Part shown: positions 22,919-35,522 of the stretch, one piece after another | Numbering within the stretch: the first letter of the stretch is position 1 | Layout: each line of letters starts with the position of its first letter | Origin: Tetradesmus obliquus | Lineage: Eukaryota; Chlorophyta; Chlorophyceae; Sphaeropleales; Scenedesmaceae | Reading direction: 5' to 3' | DNA: 64,000 bases | Assembly: GCA_030272155.1 (NCBI GenBank) | Contig: CP126198.1 | Span: 1,984,001 to 2,048,000 of the forward strand | Position numbers and translations under genes: made by a program | Notes under the pieces: model-generated | The model's input: only the letters and a program-made list of their open reading frames with translations | Databases searched by the model: none | What the model was told of the DNA's origin: nothing

Positions 22919-24864
22919 GTTGAGGCTTGCCTTTCAGGAGCTGCGAGCAGATACAAAACGGCAACAAATGAAAGACAAAAATATACGATGAGCATGTAGC
23001 GGCAGCCTAAGTCAAACTGTTGCTGTTTCGTCGTCCAAAAGCTGAGCTGGCCAGATATGCTGGTGTGCATGCGCACGTGGGCCTGTACTGTGGCTATTGC
23101 AAGCATCAACTTCAGATCTGTCTGCAAAGAGCATGCAGGAGCGAAAGCCTCCTGCCTGTAGATCAGCTTTGGGCCCGACTATTGTGAAGAAGTGGCAAAG
23201 TACTCCAGGGCAGTTCTACGGCTGTCCATCGTTGAGCATGTTTCAAGCAAACCTATCGCTGTCTACTTACAGCTGTTGCAGCTTGTCCTTGACGATCTGG
23301 GCGACTTCTGCTTCTGAACCGACTGGTCAAGCACGGTGCTGAAAGAAGGGTCTGAGCAACAGCACCGCGAATGCACCGCAGCACGCCACCTGATCAGGAC
23401 TACAGCAACCTGCCGCAAGTATCGGAGCTGGTTGAACACGTATCGTTGTGACCATCCTACCACCCTACCATGAACCTCGTAAAATATCTGGTGACACGCG
23501 AAGCAAGGCTTCTTTAGCGGTATTAGCTTGAAGATTACATCATCAAGCACCTTTGATATTAATTTGACGCAGTGCAAGGCATGGAAGCCGTCGCATTGAC
23601 CTGCAGGGTCGAGCTAGGTCAGCATGTACCCTGGATGGCTTGCCAGGCCCACGTTGGGCGGCTTTTGCAATCACGCCCCAAGGCATTACTGGTGTTGATG
23701 CACTTTCACTGTATTTTCTGTCACCATAGAGCCATCAGCTGTTTTCTTGACAACTTACAGGCTCCAGAGCATAAATAAAAACTTGCAGCGGGCTTGGAGC
23801 GCACTGCGCGGACAGCCCACCTGGTGAGCCACCACACTGTGACAGCACAAGACTGTGCTGTTGACATATAGAGATCACATACATAGCTATTGATACAGTT
23901 ACATAGTAGTACAATGTGACGTGGTCCCTGCTGCTGCAAGCAGGTAAGCAGGAGCAACCCCCAGGGTGCCGTGCATGCAGGCGCACAACCATGCGGTCTG
24001 TTGCACCCAAAAGCTGGCTGGCCATTGTGCCCTGCAGCCATGCATCACATTGCTTGTGATGCACACTCAACCCTTAAACATACGTGCCCAGCTGAACATC
24101 ACGACCAACATGCACACCCTACGCTCAATTAACACGATTATGCAATGCACTCACGATGCAATGCACAGCAACGGTTGCCGCCAGCTGCTCACAACCACTC
24201 TTACTCCTGCTAGCTGCGCTGCAGCTCTCGCATGCTTGCCGGCAGCATGCACAGTGCTGATGCGTCCGACAATGCTGGTGCACATGCGGCATGTCCAGTC
24301 TCTACCGCTGCCCTGAATGCAGGCCCTGGCGACCCTAGCCTACTGAGTATGCATGCATGCACATGCTTCATCACCGTGCCTCCAACTCAATCAATGGGTG
24401 TAGCAGCGTAGCGATGGCAGCTCACAGCACTGCCACAAAGCAGCTGCTGCGATGTGTTGGGGGAACAAGGCGGCACCCTGTGGCGTGTGAAGCGCCAGAC
24501 AGATGAGGCCCACCCCTTGGGGAAACAAAGTTGAGTTGATCACTCACGTGCAGCGCAACTGTCAGGCCATCACGCAAAACCAAAAGGACATGCGTCCGTG
24601 AAGGCAGGCGCCGCACACCTCACTCAACATCCAACCAAATCAATAACACAGCCGCAGGCGCTTGTAGTATGTTGGAACAGTAGTAGGTTGTTGATTGCCA
24701 ACTGCCTGTTTGGTGAAGTGAGCAAACCAGTTTGAATGGTGTGGTGTGCGACAGCCTCCAATACCTGTCCACCAGTGAATCCGCTGCTTCAGCAGCTCTG
24801 CTGTATCTCTGCTGTTTCCTATTCTCTGCGAACAGCAGCACGTCGTGCTGCTGCAGCAGCCTGC
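22919..24864. other. Intergenic between the two transporter paralogues
   Basis: No exon recognised. It should hold the promoter of transporter A and the 3' untranslated region of paralogue B. Confidence 0.5.
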
Positions 24865-25079
24865 TTAGAAGCTGCCGCGCTGGTTGGTCAGTGGGTAGCA
24901 CTTGATGAGCAGCAGGGAGCTGACAATGGAGATGAGCGCCATGCCAACCATCCACAAAGCAGGGCCAATGAAGATGCTGCCAGTGCCAGTCTGGATGGCA
25001 GTCATTGCCAGAGGGGTCAGGCCGCCGAAAATGGTCATGCCTGCAAGCGCAGGGGCGGCAGGGGCGGCCAGTTAAATGT

Positions 25080-25143
<64 letters not shown>

Positions 25144-26545
25144 GCTAGCAGTGCTGCAAGGCTCAACAGGTCCACAGGCCCACCTCTGGGCATGGCATCT
25201 ACGCCCAGAAGTCTGCAGAAGCGCATATTTTGTCACAGCAACTGTGCAGCAACACGGCAAACAGCCGCATCGCAGGGGCGTCATTGTCAAAGGTGCAGGC
25301 TAACAGGCCAGCCGCCTTTCTATGGCTGTGATTACTGCTGCTACACCTACCCACCGAGGTTGTAGCCCAGATTGAAACCTGAGATGCGCACGCCAGCAGG
25401 GTAGATCAGCGAGCAGATTGCCGGCAAAATGCCCATGGTATATGCCGTCATTGCCAGACCAAACGCCTGCAGCAGCCAGCACGCTGCCAAGCTGCCTGTT
25501 TTGAACGCAAGGAACATTGGAACTGTCATCGCAGCCGCGATCGCGCAGATCGCGATGGTGGCTGTCACGCGCGGCTGTCCCTTGTCGGACAGATAGCCAG
25601 CGATGGGCACCACGAAGGTGAAGAGCACCATGCTTGTGAGCACCATCCACAGGCTGGTCATGGTGGATATGCCCGCGTGAGCCACGAAGAAGCTGGGCAG
25701 CCAGGAGTAGCCCAGGTAGAAGGAGCCGCCGATCCCTGCGGGCAGCAGCAATGACCAAGGCCAACTTGTTGTACAGTTGAAGTGTACACAGAGAGCAGCA
25801 GCAGCAGCAGCGGCAGCAGCACGGCTGACTTGCAGCACCTGGAAGCACTGTGCCGAGTGCGGTTGCGCACTTGCATGCCTCACAGCCGTACTGCAGCAGC
25901 AGCAGCAGCAGCACCAGCGTAGTCGCAATCAAGTCCACGACAAGCACACAGCTGCAGGCTGTGCACACCAGACGAGCACACACTCACATGCCTCGTAGCC
26001 GCACTGCAGGATGAGGCCACTCCAGTAGCCCCTGAACAGCTCAACCAGTGGCACGTAGTGCTTCTCCATGCCCTGTGACTCCACATCTGCAATGGACACG
26101 CGGCCATCAATGCTGCTGGCCTGCTCCTCGGCCTCAGTGGACTGGCCTCGGGCAGGGCTGTTGTCGCCGGAGCCGGCCTGGACAGTTTGTTTGCAGTAGC
26201 AATGCAGGGTGAGGAGGGATGGTAGGCGATGATGAGGCACAGCCTGTACTAGCAAGGCGTACTTGATTGGTGATAGGGTGTGGGCATACTGCATAGAAGG
26301 CATGTTATGCTTGCCTGGGGTGATTTTTGCAATCACTGCTGTCCGCGCTGCTGCGGCACAGGTGTAGTCGCAAGCTGTGCCACATGCAGTGCTGGACATG
26401 TGCTGCATAAGTGTAGACGCCGCTTGCATGCATATACGCTATTGTGAAAGCACATGGCTCACCTTGACCTTCTGCTGCAGGCGGCGCTTGTACTCCTCCT
26501 CGATCTCCTCACGGCTGGTGGCAAACTCGGCACTGCAGGAATGAT

Positions 26546-26578
<33 letters not shown>

Positions 26579-28130
26579 GCAGCAGAATGTGCAGCAGCAG
26601 TGCCCCAGTGAGTGGGCAGGTCACTGGCTAGACTAGAGTTGAAAATCTGCATACAATTGCAACGTGTGTGAATGATGCTGCGGAACATCTCTCCCTCCAA
26701 CCACAACTGCATGCTCACTCCTAGTTAAAACTTGCATCAAACCAGCAGCCCCGCTCCGCACGTCTTGGGCATGTTGTAGCGCTGAACAGCATTTTAAGCT
26801 CATCCCACAAGGTTGTGTTTACCAACTAAGATAACATCTGCAAGAACTCTCTGTGCTGGCCCTCACCTCTCAGGCATGTTGTAACGCATGATGATGGCGA
26901 CAGCCAGCGTGGCAACAGACATGAGGAAGGGCACACGCCAGCCCCACACCAGCAGCGCCTCTGCAGCAGCAGCAGTAGCAGCAGCAACAGCAGCAGCAAC
27001 AGCAGCAGCACATGCCCTTGGGGTTACAATCCACCACGCATTGACCGAGTGCTAGAGCCACCACCTTTTTGAAGCACATCACCTCGCCTGGCATCAGCGG
27101 CATGATGATCCTGGCGACTATGCTACCACCTTTCAGCAAAAGCACGCCAAGTAGCGAGTGGCATGTTAGTAACATGTTATAAAACGCACCTCCCGGGATG
27201 AGTGAGATGACCATGACCACCACCAGGATGCCGATGACCACGCCCACGCCCAGGCTCACGTAGCCCAGGCTGCCAGTGACGGCCTTGTAGCGCGCGTCAG
27301 CAATCTCGTGCAGGTACACCATGGCCTGCGCGGAATTGAATCATATCTGAAAATTTTAGTGAGTTTTAGGGTGCAGTGCTTACGTGCAGATACACCATGG
27401 CCTACACGCGGAAGCAAGCAGCAAATGCCACAGCAGGAGGTCACTTGCTGCAGCTGCAGAGCAGGATTTATTATCAAACAGGCCAGCACTGATTGCAGCC
27501 GAACAAGAGTGCAGGGCATTTGCTGTATTTCAGCACAACTCCAACCTGGCTGCACAATTACACCAGGCCACCACCCATATGGTCCATCCACGCACCGCTC
27601 CAAACTCCCCGCCCATCGCCAGTCCCTGCACCAGCCTCAAAACCGCCAGCAGAATCGGTGCCGCCATTCCAATCTGGTGATACGTAGGCAGGCAGCCGAT
27701 GAGCACTGTGGGGATGCCCATGACCAGCACGCTGATGAGCAGGCAGGTGCCGCGGCCCCGCGTGTCACCCAGGTGGCCAAACAGCACCGCGCCAGCGGGG
27801 CGCGAGATGTAGCCGACTGCACAGTGAACAAAAGATAGGCAGGCGGTTGTGTGTGTTACTGTTGCAGGTGGAGGTGGAGTTGCTGGACAGCAGCAGGAGA
27901 AGCAGCAGAAGTGTGTTTGTTATTGCAGTCATGTTGTGCATAAAGTGCGTTCTGTGAAAAAAAAACAGCTGGTGCTGCAGTCGCGGTGTCACCAGACTGC
28001 AGTTGCACAGCATAGTGTAACTAGTGACACCTACCAAAGAAGACGCCCCAGAAGCTGAGCGCCTCCAGCGCTGCGTTGTTTGAAGGGAAGAAGACCTTGC
28101 TGAGGGTCTTGCTCAGCTGGGTGTAGATCT

Positions 28131-28170
<40 letters not shown>

Positions 28171-28820
28171 CAAGGCGCCAGTGAGTCCCAGTGAGCGCAA
28201 CACCGTTGGTTGCACACATACAGTACTTGCACAGGGTTTACGATATGAACTTGGAAAGCAGCGGCATGTTCTTGCGCACTACAGAGACACATGATATGGC
28301 TCACTGTAACTGTATGTCAAGTATATCAAATGCAAGCAGTTTGCTAGGGCTTGCCATGTGTGGGCATGGTTGTATACATGCGGCATCAACTGGCAGGCAG
28401 GGCAGGCCGAGTGTTCTGCACTCACCGTAAAGTCATACTGCAATGTGATGACCAAGGCAGGGGTAGTGATGCAAACAAGGCAGCAGCAGCAGCAGCAGGG
28501 TCAGTATGCAGCCTCAGCTACCAATCTCGCAGGTGAACTGTGCTCTACACGCAGTAGCTAAGCAGTGCTGGTGTGCAAGCAACAGTCAGTAAAGATGCTG
28601 AATGCATGTGGCACTCTTTGGCACTTCCAGCTGTCCAGCGCATTGCGTGGATCGCTGCTGTCGAAACTGCTGCAATGGTTGCTGCAGCAGCACGCCCTCT
28701 GCTTGCCAGGCGTGCCGTGTCAATTGATCACGCTGGCTGCAGGATGCACACTGCTACTGCCGCAGCTGCAGCAATAGCCTGGGCACTTCAAACTAACAGC
28801 CTCACCCTGCAGCAACAGTA

Positions 28821-28851
<31 letters not shown>

Positions 28852-29324
28852 AGAGGTGCTTCGGTACAAGGTTGGTAGTTACAACAGCTGGAGGGCCAAG
28901 TAACACGTGTTACCAGGCCAACCGCAAGCGCTGTTGCATTGCAGTGTGAAGTTCCCAGCCTGGCTTGACTAAAGCGGCGAATGAAAATGAATTACTTACC
29001 GTCCCTAAAGCATTTTAATCAACGCCTTTTGATATGCATATTTTTAGAGGTTGCTGCACTCGCAGCCGCTGCATATGTGGCTGATGTGCGCGCACCGCCT
29101 ATCATGTCATGCCAGCCGGTGTGTGCAGCTGCAATAATGCAACTGCAGGGCTGCAGCCTGGCACGCAGCAGAGCTAGCAGAACTGACTACCTTCATATTC
29201 GCCTAGGCGCTCACCATTCAATGACTGTGCCCAAGCTGATTGCCAGAAGGGCTTTGATCAGCTTCTTGAGCGGTATGGCACTGTCTGAGACAGACATGAC
29301 GCCAGACATGCCTGATTTGGCCAT
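24865..29324 (-). CDS. MFS metabolite:H+ symporter-like transporter, paralogue B
   Basis: Tandem paralogue of the gene at 17211-22918, same strand and same exon plan. Approximate exons: 29324-29215, 28442-28431, 28132-28036, 27820-27592, 27328-27189, 26966-26876, 26534-26463, 26178-25988, 25736-25355, 25042-24865. It begins [21 protein letters not shown], shares [37 protein letters not shown] and ends QRGSF. Membrane segments are nearly identical to paralogue A. The cytosolic loop between the two six-helix halves differs: A has KRSMSRSRAPDD, B has an acidic stretch with STEAEEQ. This suggests different regulation, or only relaxed constraint. The 12-nt microexon and its frame problem are conserved. 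Confidence 0.88.
25081..25142. repeat. CAG run in the last intron of transporter B
   Basis: About 20 uninterrupted CAG units. On the coding strand it reads CTG and lies in the intron after exon 9. Confidence 0.95.
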
Positions 29325-30139
29325 GGTGCCCTGTCAAAAAGGATCCAAGACAGTGCTTAGGGACAAAATCAGCTGATGCAAGTTCAATGGCTTGTGGAAC
29401 AAGGGTGCTTTCACTTTCTGCTAATGGGCTGAGGTTGTCAAGCATGTGGGCTGGACCTCTTCGCTCTAAACAAAGTTGTGACTGATGATATAGTAAATGG
29501 ATGCAAAAGAAACAGAATGCGCTGCTTTTGCCTGCTAGCGCACGCTTCGACGCAGAGTTTGACTGGCAACGACTAATCAGCTTGCGTCGCCAGACCGACT
29601 CTGCAGCTTTGGTGGCATGTGAATTGGTTGAATAGACTAAAAAATCGGAATGGCTCACTTGAGCTCTGTTGGTCACGGAGGGTGAGCTGCACAGCTAGCC
29701 TTCCTTCCTTCTCTGCGGTTGCTTGCGCCCTTGAACCAAAAGGAGAACTCGACGATCCGCGGTTGCCGCGCAAGTAGCAATATGGGGTCTCTCAACAAAC
29801 ATGCAGGGTCTTCGATGGCATTTGAGGTCCGACGGGCATTTGCCGTTTGTGCACTCCTACAATGGCACAGTAGGCTCCAATGTAATCGTGGTTGCAGTTA
29901 CAACCAGCCACGGCCTGCAACGCATGAACCGTCCATGTACCAGTAAGTGAACAACATTTATGCTGAACAGGCCGTGCATGCACGCCATCAGCCTCTGCGG
30001 TGCAGCCACTACAGCAGCATAAGCATGCTGCAAGTCCATTACAGGACATTCTGAGCAATGCTGTTGCAATACATGCAGCTTCTTTTAACAGACCTAATCA
30101 CATGTAACGGATCCCCACGCACCATGCAAAGGCGCAGTG
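29325..30139. other. Intergenic: promoter region of transporter B
   Basis: No exon recognised. It is flanked by the transporter ATG and the stop codon of the dephospho-CoA kinase gene, both on the minus strand. Confidence 0.5.
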
Positions 30140-32149
30140 CTAGCGCACAGGCCGCCAAGCTGCACGCCCCAGCAGCACGACGCCAAGCAGTGCAGCAGCA
30201 ACGCCTGCAGGAGACAGCAACCAATGCCTCATCCGTTGGCTCTTCTTCTGCAATGTGGCCACAAGCTCAAGCACCTGCAGAAGCAGAAGCATCATGTCAG
30301 CGGCAGCAACGGCAGCAGCAGCGGGCAAATATGTCAGTACGCCAGCATGCTGCTTGGCACCTAAGGCCTGCACGCAACATCTTCTGCAACATCATTGTGA
30401 AACCGCACATCTTATGGCAGTGCAGCAATTTTGCATCAGGCATCACTGCTAGTTGAGCACGCCATACCTGCTCCTGCAGTTGCTCCAAGCTGCTGTCATT
30501 TTCCAGAACGACATCTGCCAGCTGCATCTTTCGTTCCAGCGGCATCTGTGCAGCGATGCGTGCCTTCGCATCTGCAGTGCTGCAGCTGTCGCGCAGCATC
30601 ACCCGCTGCAACTGCGATGATGCAAGGTGCAGCAGCAAGCGACAGCAGCGGAAAGCAGCAGCAACAGTGAGTTCGGGCGCAGCAGCAACACAACATTGGT
30701 AATGGGGCTGATGTTCAACACTCTGCAAGCAGCTGCCACGCACAACACCATTACAAATGGAGGTTGAAGACGCATACACCGCAAGCGCCGCTCAATAAGC
30801 TGCAAAGTGCCAAACACACCTGCAGCTCTGGCCTGCATGCCACCACCACATTGCTGCTGGTCAGCTTGTATGTGCCAGTCTCAAACAGCAGCGGCATGTC
30901 AATCACCTGCAATGCAACAGCACACAAAGCACTCAGATGCATTTCAGATGTGCTACGCACGAATGTATGGCTGCGTGCAGATAGCTTGGTCCGACAACAG
31001 GCGTGAGTCCCAGCTGTGCCTCTGCTAGGTGCTGCACTGCAGTTGATATGCGTGGGGCGCTGCTGCAGCCGCCTTCTTGATCATGATGTGCTGCTGCACA
31101 CACAGCTGTGCGGGAACCTTGAAGTGCATGCACCAGGGCTGTGATGCTGCTGCAGCCATGGCTGCCTTGCAATAGTGCCGACTTGATGTACTGTTCCCAC
31201 ACCAGTTGTCTGCTGCTGCCGCCACTGCTGCTGCTGCTGCTCCTACTGCGCAGCAATTGCTCTGCTGCTTGCTCACCACTGCCCGCCTGAAGCGCAGCCA
31301 GTGCCCCAGCAGCTGCCGCAGCAGCTCCACTGCAACAGGTGCATGTGTGGCTGTGTTGAGGCGCCTGCGCGCTGCTGCCTCTGCAAACACCAACTGCCCC
31401 AGGCGGGCCCTGTCTATATCCCCTGGGAGCGCACAGCGGCAGTGGGAGCATAACGCAACAGCAGCAGCGTAAGGCAGTATCAGGAGCATGAGGAAGCGCG
31501 CCTTGCGAGCTGTGCAGGCATGGCAACACAGTGGTGTGGTAGCGTTCTAGAGTGTCAGCACAACAGAGCAGCTACCCAGCAGCAGAGAGCTGCTTGCTGC
31601 TACACTGCAGTGTGCTGTTGAGTCCATTCCAACCATGCGCATGCAGCCGGCTGAGCACCCGATGGTAGAAGGTAGCAGCGTCATGTTAAGCTGCAGATGA
31701 CTGGGGTATCTTGAACAGCCAGGACCACCCACAGCAGCAGCAGCAGCACTGCACCTCACCTGTTTCAGTCAGTATCCCTGGCCCAAATGCGGCCACAATG
31801 CGCCTGTAGCCCCAGGCTCCCTGCAGCAGCAAGCAGTGCGCATATCACATCCATGCTGCATGGGTGCAGACTGCAGAGCAAGCAAGGGCTGATGTCACGA
31901 CGTTGCTGCTGCTGACACAGCAACAGCAGCAGTAGCTCCAGCACACAGCAGCCACACCTTGCAGGCTGTGTCGTGGGCTATCCTGTCGCAGTCGATCACT
32001 GGAACGCCTAGGCCGATTAGGTGCCGGGTCACGGTGCTCTTGCCAGCTGCTATCCCTCCGGAAAGGCCTACCACTAGCATGTTTGTTGCTGCTGATTTTG
32101 AAAGCTGATGCAGCGCCAATTCTTTCATCAGTCTGAATGCGTTAATCAA
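30140..32149 (-). CDS. COAE: Dephospho-CoA kinase with C-terminal membrane anchor, 253 aa
   Basis: Last step of coenzyme A synthesis: ATP-dependent phosphorylation of the 3'-OH of dephospho-CoA. Six exons: 32149-31958, 31820-31760, 31422-31277, 30906-30820, 30611-30471, 30274-30140, all GT-AG and in phase. The P-loop is GLSGGIAAGKST (residues 29-40), followed by LGVPVIDCDRIAHD (Asp of the CoA-binding lid), AAFGPGIL, DRARLGQLVF, LNTATH, VIDMPLLFETG and IAAQMPLERKMQLADVVLEND. The tail has a basic patch and one hydrophobic helix (LSPAGVAAALLGVVLLG) before the stop, like plant enzymes that are tail-anchored to an organelle. The start could also be the internal Met before LVVGLSGG. Confidence 0.92.
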
Positions 32150-33754
32150 ATCAAAAATATGAGTTCACCCTTTGCACCGACCATAGCCGGCCAGGCGTTC
32201 TCTGCTCAAGTAGGGTTTCAAGGGACACTGGACAGACGTTCACGACTCGGGAGGCGTGCTTGATCATGCTAGCGCACTAAATGCGTGATAGATGAACCAT
32301 TATACCTGTTGTAGCTGTGAAAGAGGCAACGGATTGGTAATGGCACTACTGCTACAGCAGGTCTGCTCAACGGGAGTGCCATCTCAGGGGCAGCAAACTT
32401 CACATCTGACCAGCCAGATCGGCGCATGACTGCTGCACCACTACGCTTTTCGTACTGTGCTGCAATACGTCAAGATAACACCTGAACAAACTTTCAACTT
32501 CAATTTTCAACATTTCAAACCTGGACCCACGCTGAGACCAGCCTGGACCCACCAGGCCGTCCTTTAGGACATCTGGCATCAATCCTCTTATCAAGATCAA
32601 CAGTAACCTGCCATGAGCCAGCCTTTAAAAAACAGAGCCGTCACCTCTGGACTGCACGGAGCACAGCCACAGTGGTACACCAACAACTCAGTGTACGATG
32701 GCTCAACGCCAGCACAAGCGTGTCAACAAGGCATGCCAACCCTACGCAACATGCCAAGCTGTTGATGCACCATGATGACCACTGCTGGCATCAGGTGAAA
32801 AGCCGTTTTGTAATACAAATAAACACCACGAGCAATGTTCTCACATTACTAGCTGCAACACACAGAAACACGGCACAGGCAGGAGTGTGACACAAGCGTA
32901 AGTCAACATGCCACGGTCGTAGTATACTGTTCAAATGCCGGCCGTCAAGCCTTGATTTCAAACAAGTAGCTTTCTCGGGACTGCCAGGCGCACTCAGCAG
33001 TAGTGCAGCGACATCGTTTTGTAGGGTGACCCATCACACATTACGTAGGCAGTACTGCAGCTGTCAGAACACCATGGTACCAGCGGTGGCCACTGCACTG
33101 CACTTACAACTGCTTTCCCTAACCATTCCCTAACCATTCCCTAAGGCTTCCCTATATCGTGGTTAGGGAACCGTTAGGGAATCCCTATTAGGGACAAATG
33201 GCGTCCCTAATAGGGATTCCCTAACCTGATAGGGATTCCCTATTTCTTCTGTATCGCGAAACAGCTGTAAAGCGGCATTTTACACGCATAAAACATGATC
33301 GGAACCATTGTCATACACACGGGTCACTACTGGAGCAGCTCCGTGACTCGGTGCGCCGACCTCGGTGGCCTCGCAGTGCCATGCATATGCAGCATATGGG
33401 GCATGCCTGAGCAGCAACGTGATGCTGCCGCCAACAGCATCAAACGCACCATACATATGCTATACAGTAAAACATACACTGGCACAGAGTGTTGGTCTTT
33501 GATCCACATGATGAAGGCACAGCAGCTGCAACCTTGCTGTTCTGCAACCATGGCACGTAGCTACGTGCCACAGCAAGTTAACATGTTGCAGCGTCTGATG
33601 TCAATGATTAGGTACCCAGCAAAACATGTCATCTTCTCCTGCATCAATCAAGTAGCTTCAAAGGTCCAAAATCCCACGCATCACGCCTCGACACCACCAC
33701 CAGCAGCGCCAGCAGTGGCACTGCGTGTGCTGCGGCGCAGCTGCTGCCCCGTCG
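32150..33754. other. Intergenic with a TAGGGAA-type repeat
   Basis: 5' flank of the kinase gene and 3' flank of the MYND gene. Apart from the repeat at 33115-33245 I see no coding signal. Confidence 0.5.
33115..33245. repeat. 11-bp TAGGGAATGGT-like array with a perfect hairpin
   Basis: Period-11 copies of CCCTAACCATT are followed by the same motif in inverted orientation. Within it, 33173-33194 and 33204-33225 are perfect 22-bp inverted arms around a 9-nt loop. It resembles telomeric TTAGGG but has a period of 11, not 6-8. Confidence 0.85.
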
Positions 33755-35522
33755 TCACAGTTGGGTCCGCGCACTTGATGAAAGCCACTCTCGCTCGTCA
33801 TCTGAGGATATTGTGCCAGCAGACCCCTCACTACCAGCTCGCTTGCGCTTCCTGTGCTGCTGCTTGCCCGGCTGCTTGCCCTGCTGCTGGCCGAGCGCCT
33901 GCTTGGTCCCAGACAGCTTGCGCGGCTTTGTCGTAGCTGCTGCTGAGGGCGCTGAGGCCTTGCCAGGCACACGGCCTGCGGCCCTTGCTGCCCTGTTTGC
34001 TGGCAGCAGCGGCTTGACGAGCTGGCAGCAAGGCAGAGACCACACAGAGAACGAGCCACAGTCGGTTCATCATGCTGACGTACAACATCCATGTGCAGCA
34101 GAACCAGACAGCAGCTACTGCTGGACCTTATCCCAACACACCTCTTCCGCTGCCTTGCATGCAAGCTCCTGCAAGTGCATGCGACAGATCCTGCCCATCA
34201 AGTCATGATATATGCACATAGGCCGCCTGCAAGAATGAAGAACTGCAGTTGGAACCCACCTGCTGCAGCGCTGATGCAACAGGATCTGCGACCTGCGATC
34301 CTGTTGGCAAGCCCTGCTGCTCCTGCGGAGACTCCTCCTGCAGCTCTGAGCCCTGCTCCTGCAGCTGTGGGTCATGCTGCTGCTGCTGCTGCTGCTCCTG
34401 CAGCTGTGGGTCATGCTGCTGCTGCTGCTGCAGCTGTGGGGCCTGCTGTTGCACCTGCGGTGGAGCGATACCTGCGAAGGGGTTGAGCGGTGTGGAGACA
34501 GCTGGCACCTGAGCTGCTAGTCCTGTAATCGTGCTCTGCAGCTGTCTCCGGCTGTCCCGCCTGCTGGCCCTCTGCATACACCATTCTCATTGAGTGCGCC
34601 AGCAGCCTGCATGGTCGACGAGCGCAGGCAGGCAACAGCGCAGAGCATATGGGTGTTTGAGTTGTTGCAACAGGAAGCTGTTTGCAACGCCTGAACTGCT
34701 CAACACGGCTTGCCGTGCCATGCTACCTCTGCCCATCTGCCATGCCTTGCTGGCTCTGCAGATGTGGTGATGATTATTTAGGCGCAGAAACATGTCGCCC
34801 ACACAGCAAGTGTAGCTGCTGCTGAGCCGCAGAACCTGTCAGGGCCTGCAGAGGGTATGCTTCATGTTGTTAACATCAGCGCCCACAGCAGCATAGTCAG
34901 ACCCTCTGGTGCATTCAGCAGCGGCATGCTGTGCAATGCTGCAGCACTGCGCCCCAGCAGAAAAGGCGCCAGCAGGCAGCAGTGCTGTACAACATCGCTG
35001 CTCAACAGCTGGCAGCGTCGCGCAGTGCAGGCTGTCCAACTGCTGCTGTGGGGTATGCCGCACCTGCGTCTGGCACTCCCTGCTGCAGTACGCAGCCCGG
35101 CCGCAGCCTGCGCACTTGTTGGCGCGCTCCTTGCTGCACACCTGCACGGCGGCAGCAGCGCACCTGGCACTGTTAGCATGCTGACATGTGTGAAATTGAC
35201 TGACAAAGCAGCAGCTGCCAGGGCTTGCAGCACCAAGAACCAGGGGTGGATACAGCAACCAGAAAAGCGCACGTGGCTGACGCCAATTGCCAGGTTGTAC
35301 AAGCTATATCACAGACAGCGGCAGCAGTAGCAGCAGCAGGCAGCACCAGCAACACAAAAGGATCAGCAGCAGCAGGCGCTGCAGCCACCCCCCGCACCTT
35401 GCACAGTGTGTGCAGCTTCACGTCAGCAGGCAGCGGCCGCAGCGGCAGCAGGAAGCTGGCCCGGGACTCGCTGCCACGCCTGAAGCCCTCTTGCGCTGAC
35501 ACGCAGTCGGCCGGCAGCAGCT
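33755..35522 (-). CDS. MYND zinc-finger protein (incomplete gene model)
   Basis: Exon 35522-35398 (for LLPADCVSAQEGFRRGSE... ending LHTLCK) joins in phase 0 to exon 35141-35064 (VCSKERANKCAGCGRAAYC...). Across the junction this gives C-x2-C-x7-C-x2-C-x4-YC-x3-C, the first two thirds of a MYND finger. I could not find the expected H-x3-C end with certainty. Downstream are a Gln-rich exon (about 34546-34260, PLNPFAGIAPP then QQ runs) and a terminal exon 34021-33755. The latter has a basic tract KQQHRKRKRAG, a likely nuclear localisation signal, followed by an acidic SSDDERE. MYND fingers bind proline-rich partners, often in transcription complexes. Upstream exons are unclear: possible ones lie near 35760-35810 and 36520-36570 (MSGGYGGCHPWTDPLR). 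Confidence 0.55.

Noticed and set aside
33115-33245. True telomere end
   Set aside because: The motif period is 11 bp, the orientation flips within the array, and genes continue on both sides.
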